From CAVPEW01 sp963703565 (lineage in GTDB: Bacteria; Actinomycetota; Acidimicrobiia; Acidimicrobiales; VFJN01): DNA of 29,259 nucleotides. The first letter of the stretch is position 1, and every line of letters begins with the position of its first letter. Below, piece by piece: positions 25,684 through 29,259 of this stretch. The notes beneath the pieces are model-generated. The model ran no database searches. It was not told the origin of the DNA and worked only from the letters and a program-made list of their open reading frames with translations. The stretch is from contig CAVPEW010000045.1 of assembly GCA_963703565.1 (NCBI GenBank), forward strand, positions 1 through 29,259, read 5' to 3'. The translations under genes and the position numbers were made by a program.

Positions 25684-26112
25684 TCAGCCGACGACTTCGA
25701 TGCCCATCGAGCGGGCCGTGCCCGCCACCTGGAGCTTGGCCGAGTCCAGGTCGTTGGCGTTCAGGTCGGGCATCTTCACCCGCGCGATCTCCGCCACCTG
25801 GGCGTTGGTCACGGTACCCGCCCGCTGCTTGCCCGGGGTGGGCGACGCCTTGTCCAGGCCGGCGGCCTGGCGCAGCAGCACCGGGGTGGGCGGCGTCTTG
25901 AGCACGAAGGTGAACGAGCGGTCCTCGAACACGGTGATCTCGACGGGCACGATCGTGCCCCGCTGAGCCTCGGTAGCCGCGTTGTAGGCCTTGCAGAAGT
26001 CCATGATGGCCACGCCGTGGGGGCCCAGCGCCGTGCCGACCGGCGGGGCGGGAGTCGCCTGGCCGGCCGGGATCTGGATCTTGACGAGGGCCAGGACCTT
26101 CTTCTTGGCCAT
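25684..26112 (-). CDS. rplK: 50S ribosomal protein L11
   Basis: L11 binds the GTPase-associated region of 23S rRNA and is the site of thiostrepton action. The 142-residue frame is intact. It starts at 26112 with AGAGGAAA upstream and reads MAKKKVLALVKIQIPAGQAT. PAPPVGTALGPHGVAIMDFC is the N-terminal proline-rich part, and TPGKQRAGTVTNAQVAEIAR with LNANDLDSAKLQVAGTARSM is the rRNA-binding C-terminal domain. It follows nusG after 114 nt, in which I see no clear signal. Confidence 0.97.
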   Translation of the reverse strand: MAKKKVLALVKIQIPAGQATPAPPVGTALGPHGVAIMDFCKAYNAATEAQRGTIVPVEITVFEDRSFTFVLKTPPTPVLLRQAAGLDKASPTPGKQRAGTVTNAQVAEIARVKMPDLNANDLDSAKLQVAGTARSMGIEVVG

Positions 26113-26226
26113 GGGATTTCCTCTCGGGGTTCGAACATGGCGGCAGAGCCGCCGGTTCCGGGACACACGTGAGCGCCCGGGGAGCGGGGAAGTCTTGTCG
26201 CCAGCGCGGGGCGTGCGCCAGCCGGG

Positions 26227-26973
26227 TCAGAGCTTGGCGACCTTGGAGAACTCCAGCTCGACCGGGGTCTCCCGGCCGAAGATGTTCACCAGCACCTTCA
26301 GCTTGAGCTGGTCCTCGTTGATCTCGACTATCTCGCCGGAGAAGTCGGCGAAAGGGCCCTCCCTGACCCGAACCGTCTCGCCCATCTCGTACTCCAGGCG
26401 CGGACGGGCGCGAGCGGCCAGCTCCTCGGAGCCCTCGGTGCGGACCTGCAGGAAGCGGTTGACGTCGGACTTGGCCAGTGGCGAGGGCTTCGCCCCCTGG
26501 CCCACGAACCCGGTGACCCCGGGCGTGTTGCGGATCACGTACCAGCTGTCGTCGTCGAGGTTGCAGCGCACGAGCAGGTAGCCAGGGAACATCTTCTTCT
26601 GGACCACGACCTTACGGCCGCCCTTGAAGTCGACCACGTCCTCCATCGGGATGACGACCTCGTAGATCCGCTCCTCCATGTTCATCGACGAAGTGCGCGC
26701 CTCGAGGTTCTGCTTGACCTTCTTCTCGTAGCCCGACTGGGTGTGCACCACGTACCACCGGCCCGGGCGGTCGTAGGGGGACTCGACGGGCGGGGCCACT
26801 TGCTCGTCGAGCAGGTCGTCGACGTCCACGACCTGCGTGTCGGTCGTTTCCGTCGCGGCGTCGGGAGCCGTCACGGGCGAGGCCGGCTGCTGCGAGGCTT
26901 CGGGAGCGAGGCCCGGGGTGCTGTCGGTGGCTGGATCGCTGGCAAGCTCGGAGGAGGTGTCGTAGGTGCTCAT
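26227..26973 (-). CDS. nusG: Transcription termination/antitermination protein NusG
   Basis: NusG binds RNA polymerase and links it to Rho or to ribosomal S10. The 248-residue protein starts at 26973, and its ATG overlaps the secE stop (ATGA). Residues 1-70 form an acidic, Ala/Pro/Thr-rich extension of the kind seen in actinobacterial NusG. The NGN domain covers about 71-178 (RWYVVHTQSGYEKKVKQNLE, KMFPGYLLVRCNLDDDSWYV, NTPGVTGFVG). A KOW domain follows at about 195-248 (VRVREGPFADFSGEIVEINE, ending FSKVAKL). All key segments are present. Confidence 0.97.
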   Translation of the reverse strand: MSTYDTSSELASDPATDSTPGLAPEASQQPASPVTAPDAATETTDTQVVDVDDLLDEQVAPPVESPYDRPGRWYVVHTQSGYEKKVKQNLEARTSSMNMEERIYEVVIPMEDVVDFKGGRKVVVQKKMFPGYLLVRCNLDDDSWYVIRNTPGVTGFVGQGAKPSPLAKSDVNRFLQVRTEGSEELAARARPRLEYEMGETVRVREGPFADFSGEIVEINEDQLKLKVLVNIFGRETPVELEFSKVAKL

Positions 26974-27272
26974 CGTTCGAATAGGTCCAGTACGAGGTCG
27001 CCGAAGGCCCAGTCCAACCCGGCGACGAGGGCAGTGAGCACGATCAGGGTGACCAGCACGATGATCGAGTAGTTCACGACCTCCGCACGGGTGGGCCACG
27101 CCACCTTGGACAGCTCGCCGCGCACCTCGCGCACGAACTGCAGGGGCGTCGTGCGGGCGTCCTTCGGCCTGGGGGCCGCGGGGGCCTGCCGCTTCCTGGC
27201 TGCGGGCACGCCGTCCGCGGTCATCTGACCTTGCCGCTGGAGCATCCGCTTCTGCTGCCGGTTCATCGCCAT
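26970..27272 (-). CDS. secE: Preprotein translocase subunit SecE
   Basis: SecE clamps the SecY channel in the cytoplasmic membrane and is essential for protein export. The 100-residue frame has a basic, Gln-rich N-terminus (MAMNRQQKRMLQRQGQ), the conserved amphipathic segment FVREVRGELSKVAWPTRAEV at 47-65 and one membrane helix at about 68-91. This is the single-helix form typical of actinobacteria. It lies between tRNA-Trp and nusG and overlaps nusG by 4 nt. The N-terminal 40 residues are not conserved in the family, so the exact start is a little less certain than the rest. Confidence 0.95.
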   Translation of the reverse strand: MAMNRQQKRMLQRQGQMTADGVPAARKRQAPAAPRPKDARTTPLQFVREVRGELSKVAWPTRAEVVNYSIIVLVTLIVLTALVAGLDWAFGDLVLDLFER

Positions 27273-27324
27273 CGGCGGGAATCCTCGGTCCTCGAGGTCG
27301 GAGGGTGTCGTGGGGTCGGAGGAG

Positions 27325-27397
<73 letters not shown>

Positions 27398-27413
27398 CCG
27401 GGGCCGGGTGGCG

Positions 27414-27419
27414 ACACTA
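27414..27419 (-). promoter_or_regulatory. Possible -10 box upstream of tRNA-Trp
   Basis: TAGTGT on the minus strand fits TAnnnT and ends 16 nt before the tRNA 5' end. No TTG-type -35 box lies 16-18 nt upstream, so this is a weak candidate for the start of the tRNA-secE-nusG transcript. Confidence 0.3.
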
Positions 27420-27464
27420 GCAGCAGCCCCGCCGATCCCTCCCCAGCCCACTCGGCGACGTCGC

Positions 27465-27824
27465 TCAGGACGCGGCGCGCACTCGGCGGGACCGACTGGC
27501 GAACACGAGCGCACCGGCGCTGGCCGCCGCGGTCGCCGCGGCGATCCCCCCCAGGTAGGCGACGCGCCGACCGGTCAGGATCGAGCGCACGGCATGGCGC
27601 TCGCCGGCCTCCTCGAGCCCGGCCAGCAGATCGGCCAGCAGGCCCGGAGCCGGCTCCAGGACCTCGGTGCGCATCGCTCTCAGGCTGCGCAGCAACCGGC
27701 GGTACTGGACCAGCTCCGCCTGGCAGCGCAGGCACCGCTCGACGTGACGCTGGGCGTCTATGCCCAGGCGCACGGAGCCGTCGGCCACACCCGAGAGGGG
27801 CCCGGGCACCTCGTCACACCGCAC
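27465..27824 (-). CDS. Zinc-motif membrane anti-sigma factor
   Basis: This 119-residue protein probably binds and inhibits the ECF sigma factor encoded just before it. It starts with GTG at 27824, inside the last codons of the sigma gene (11-nt overlap), which implies coupled translation. The N-terminus (VRCDEVPGPLSGVADG) and the H-x3-C-x2-C motif at His27, Cys31 and Cys34 are the hallmark of zinc-binding (ZAS-type) anti-sigma domains. A single hydrophobic helix at about 88-110 (VAYLGGIAAATAAASAGALV) would place it in the membrane. Only about nine residues remain beyond the helix, so there is no external sensor domain. The signal it senses is unknown. Redox or zinc sensing through the Cys pair is possible but not shown. 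Confidence 0.85.
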   Translation of the reverse strand: MRCDEVPGPLSGVADGSVRLGIDAQRHVERCLRCQAELVQYRRLLRSLRAMRTEVLEPAPGLLADLLAGLEEAGERHAVRSILTGRRVAYLGGIAAATAAASAGALVFASRSRRVRAAS

Positions 27825-28407
27825 GGCGCTCCTCCTCGATCCCCCGGGGGAACACGTCGTCGCGCAGACGTTTGCGAGCACGGTGCAAGCGGACCTTGGC
27901 CGCGGTCTCGGAGATCCCGAGCTCGGCCGCGATCGCCTCGTGAGGGAGGTCGTAGATGTCGCGCAGCACGACCACCTGGCGCAGCTTGGGAGGCAGCTGG
28001 GACAACGCCTCGGTGAGGCGGTTGCGGAGGTCGGCAGCATCGACGCGGGCCTGGGGGTCGCGCTGGGCCGAGTCGTCGATCACGGGCTCGGACTCCTCGA
28101 GCACCTCGTGGCGATGCCGCGCCCGCCGGCCCAGGTACGTGGCGGCGCAGTTGGCGGTGATCCGATACATCCAGGTGGAGAACTGTGCGTCGCCCCGAAA
28201 ACGCCGCAACCCCTTGAAGGCCCGCAGGTAGGCCTCCTGGACGACGTCACGCGCGTCGTCCTCGTTGCCGGTCAGCCGCAGCGCCAGGGTGTAGGAATCG
28301 GCGTAGGTCACACGCACCAACTCGTCGAACGCTTGCCGATCGCCCTCGCGCGCGAGCACGACCAGCGCTGCCACATCGGCTGGCAGCGGCGCGTCAGACC
28401 TGCTCAT
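27814..28407 (-). CDS. ECF-family RNA polymerase sigma factor
   Basis: This 197-residue alternative sigma factor redirects RNA polymerase to a small set of promoters. I start it at ATG 28407 (MSRSDAPLPADVAALVVLAR). Region 2 spans about residues 25-95 (DARDVVQEAYLRAFKGLRRF, FSTWMYRITANCAATYLGRR). An acidic linker follows, then region 4 at about 130-185 (LPPKLRQVVVLRDIYDLPHE, then IAAELGISETAAKVRLHRAR), the helix-turn-helix that reads the -35 element. There is no sigma-1.1 or region 3. No Shine-Dalgarno is visible, and a TAnnnT box ends eight bases before the ATG, so the mRNA may be leaderless. The anti-sigma gene overlaps its end. The ECF subgroup cannot be assigned by eye. Confidence 0.92.
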   Translation of the reverse strand: MSRSDAPLPADVAALVVLAREGDRQAFDELVRVTYADSYTLALRLTGNEDDARDVVQEAYLRAFKGLRRFRGDAQFSTWMYRITANCAATYLGRRARHRHEVLEESEPVIDDSAQRDPQARVDAADLRNRLTEALSQLPPKLRQVVVLRDIYDLPHEAIAAELGISETAAKVRLHRARKRLRDDVFPRGIEEERRAV

Positions 28408-28415
28408 CGGAACCC

Positions 28416-28421
28416 ACGTTA
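28416..28421 (-). promoter_or_regulatory. Possible -10 box for a leaderless sigma-factor mRNA
   Basis: TAACGT on the minus strand ends eight bases before the ATG at 28407, so a transcript starting there would begin at or next to the start codon. No clear -35 box is seen. The alternative is read-through from tuf-rpmG, which ends 61 nt upstream. Confidence 0.3.
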
Positions 28422-28468
28422 CGTGACGATCCGGTGACCACCGGCGCAAGCGCGACCTGGTCTCGCGG

Positions 28469-28636
28469 CTACCGGGTCTCCTTGTGCAACGTGTGCGTTC
28501 GCTCCCACCGGCAGTACTTCTGCATCTCGATGCGTTCGCGATCGTTGATCTTGTTCTTGGTGGTGATGTAGTTGCGGCGCTTGCACTGAGTGCACTCGAG
28601 GGTCACCGCGATCCGCTTCTCGTTGGCCTTGGCCAT
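28469..28636 (-). CDS. rpmG: 50S ribosomal protein L33, variant zinc site
   Basis: L33 is a small large-subunit protein near the E site. The 55-residue frame reads MAKANEKRIAVTLECTQCKR at the start and contains RNYITTKNKINDRERIEMQK and a final THTLHKETR. The start has GGGAG upstream, overlapping the end of tuf, which lies 9 nt away. Zinc-binding L33 normally has two CxxC pairs. Here the first pair is complete (Cys15, Cys18), but the second reads CRWE (Cys42, Glu45). The protein therefore has three of the four expected cysteines. No single-base change restores the fourth, so this is probably natural. Confidence 0.95.
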   Translation of the reverse strand: MAKANEKRIAVTLECTQCKRRNYITTKNKINDRERIEMQKYCRWERTHTLHKETR

Positions 28637-28645
28637 GCTCGCTCC

Positions 28646-29259
28646 CTACTTGATGATCTTGGTGACGCGGCCGGCGCCGACGGTACGACCACCCTCACGG
28701 ATCGCGAACCGCAACCCCTCGTCCATCGCGATCGGATGGATCAACTCCACCGTCATCGTCGTGTTGTCACCCGGCATGCACATCTCGGTCCCGTCAGGCA
28801 ACACGATCGACCCCGTCACATCCGTCGTACGGAAGTAGAACTGCGGCCGGTAGTTCGAAAAGAACGGCTTGTGCCGCCCACCCTCAGCCTGGGTCAACAC
28901 ATACACCTGAGCCTCGAAGTTCGTGTGCGGCGTGATGCTGCCCGGCTTGCACAACACCTGACCCCGCTCCACCTCCTCCTTCTTCGTGCCCCGCAACAAC
29001 GCCCCGATGTTGTCGCCCGCCTGACCCTGATCCAACAACTTGCGGAACATCTCCACACCCGTGCACGTCGTCTTCTGCGTCGCGCGGATCCCGACGATCT
29101 CCACCTCGTCGCCCGTGTGGATCACACCCTGCTCCACCTTGCCCGTCACCACCGTCCCCCGACCCGTGATCGAAAACACATCCTCGATCGGCATCAAGAA
29201 CGGCTTGTCCAACTCGCGGCACCGGTTCAGGCACGAACTCGTCCACCGCCGCCATCAAC
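28646..29259 (-). CDS. tuf: Elongation factor Tu, second copy (5' truncated, one frameshift)
   Basis: This is the C-terminal half of a second EF-Tu gene that continues beyond the right edge. It covers the end of the G domain and both beta-barrel domains, ending GAGRVTKIIK. Aligned by eye with the copy at 5517-6704, it differs at about five bases over some 610 nt, only one of them changing a residue (TQDEGG becomes TQAEGG). A single extra G near 29219, where the other copy has CTCGCGCACC, breaks the frame. That is strong evidence of an indel error at the contig end. The TTG-rich codon use is the same in both copies. It is followed closely by rpmG. Confidence 0.95.

Overview
The window is a high-GC bacterial chromosome fragment in which every gene I can support lies on the minus strand, so transcription runs from high to low coordinates. 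The actinobacterial-type RpoB and RpoC, the layout of the L11-rpoBC, str and S10 clusters, tRNA-Trp next to secE-nusG and the TAnnnT -10 boxes all point to Actinomycetota. The S10, EF-Tu and L33 sequences look more like Acidimicrobiia than Streptomyces or Mycobacterium. That class-level placement is from memory and was not computed.

In transcription order, the right end opens with a 5'-truncated second tuf gene, then rpmG (L33), an ECF sigma factor overlapping a zinc-motif membrane anti-sigma factor, tRNA-Trp, secE, nusG, rplK, rplA, a probable L10 leader, rplJ and rplL. A hairpin and a candidate promoter then precede rpoB and rpoC. After rpoC comes a strong hairpin, followed by a 5.5 kb gene for an 1,843-residue secreted surface protein. 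It has a signal peptide, an N-terminal region, two SpaA/Cna-B-like domains, ten DUF11-type repeats and a C-terminal LPRTG sorting signal. It has its own sigma-70-like promoter, a perfect palindrome at the expected start site, and its own terminator-like hairpin. Next follow the str operon (rpsL, rpsG, fusA, tuf) and the S10 operon (rpsJ, rplC, rplD, rplW, rplB, rpsS, rplV, rpsC, rplP and the first codons of rpmC).

Most of these genes build the transcription and translation machinery: RNA polymerase, ribosomal proteins, elongation factors, SecE and NusG. Two insertions do not belong to that set: the sigma/anti-sigma pair between rpmG and tRNA-Trp, and the sortase-anchored DUF11 protein between rpoC and rpsL. 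They are the best candidates for new biology here, although each component belongs to a recognisable family.

Sequence quality matters. Essential genes in roughly the first 5.5 kb (rplP, rpsC, rplV, rpsS, rplB, rplD, rpsJ), plus rplL and the second tuf, carry about 22 single-base frameshifts, many at G/C runs. The 18 kb from tuf to rpoB has none. I read these as assembly or sequencing errors and give the reconstructed gene limits.
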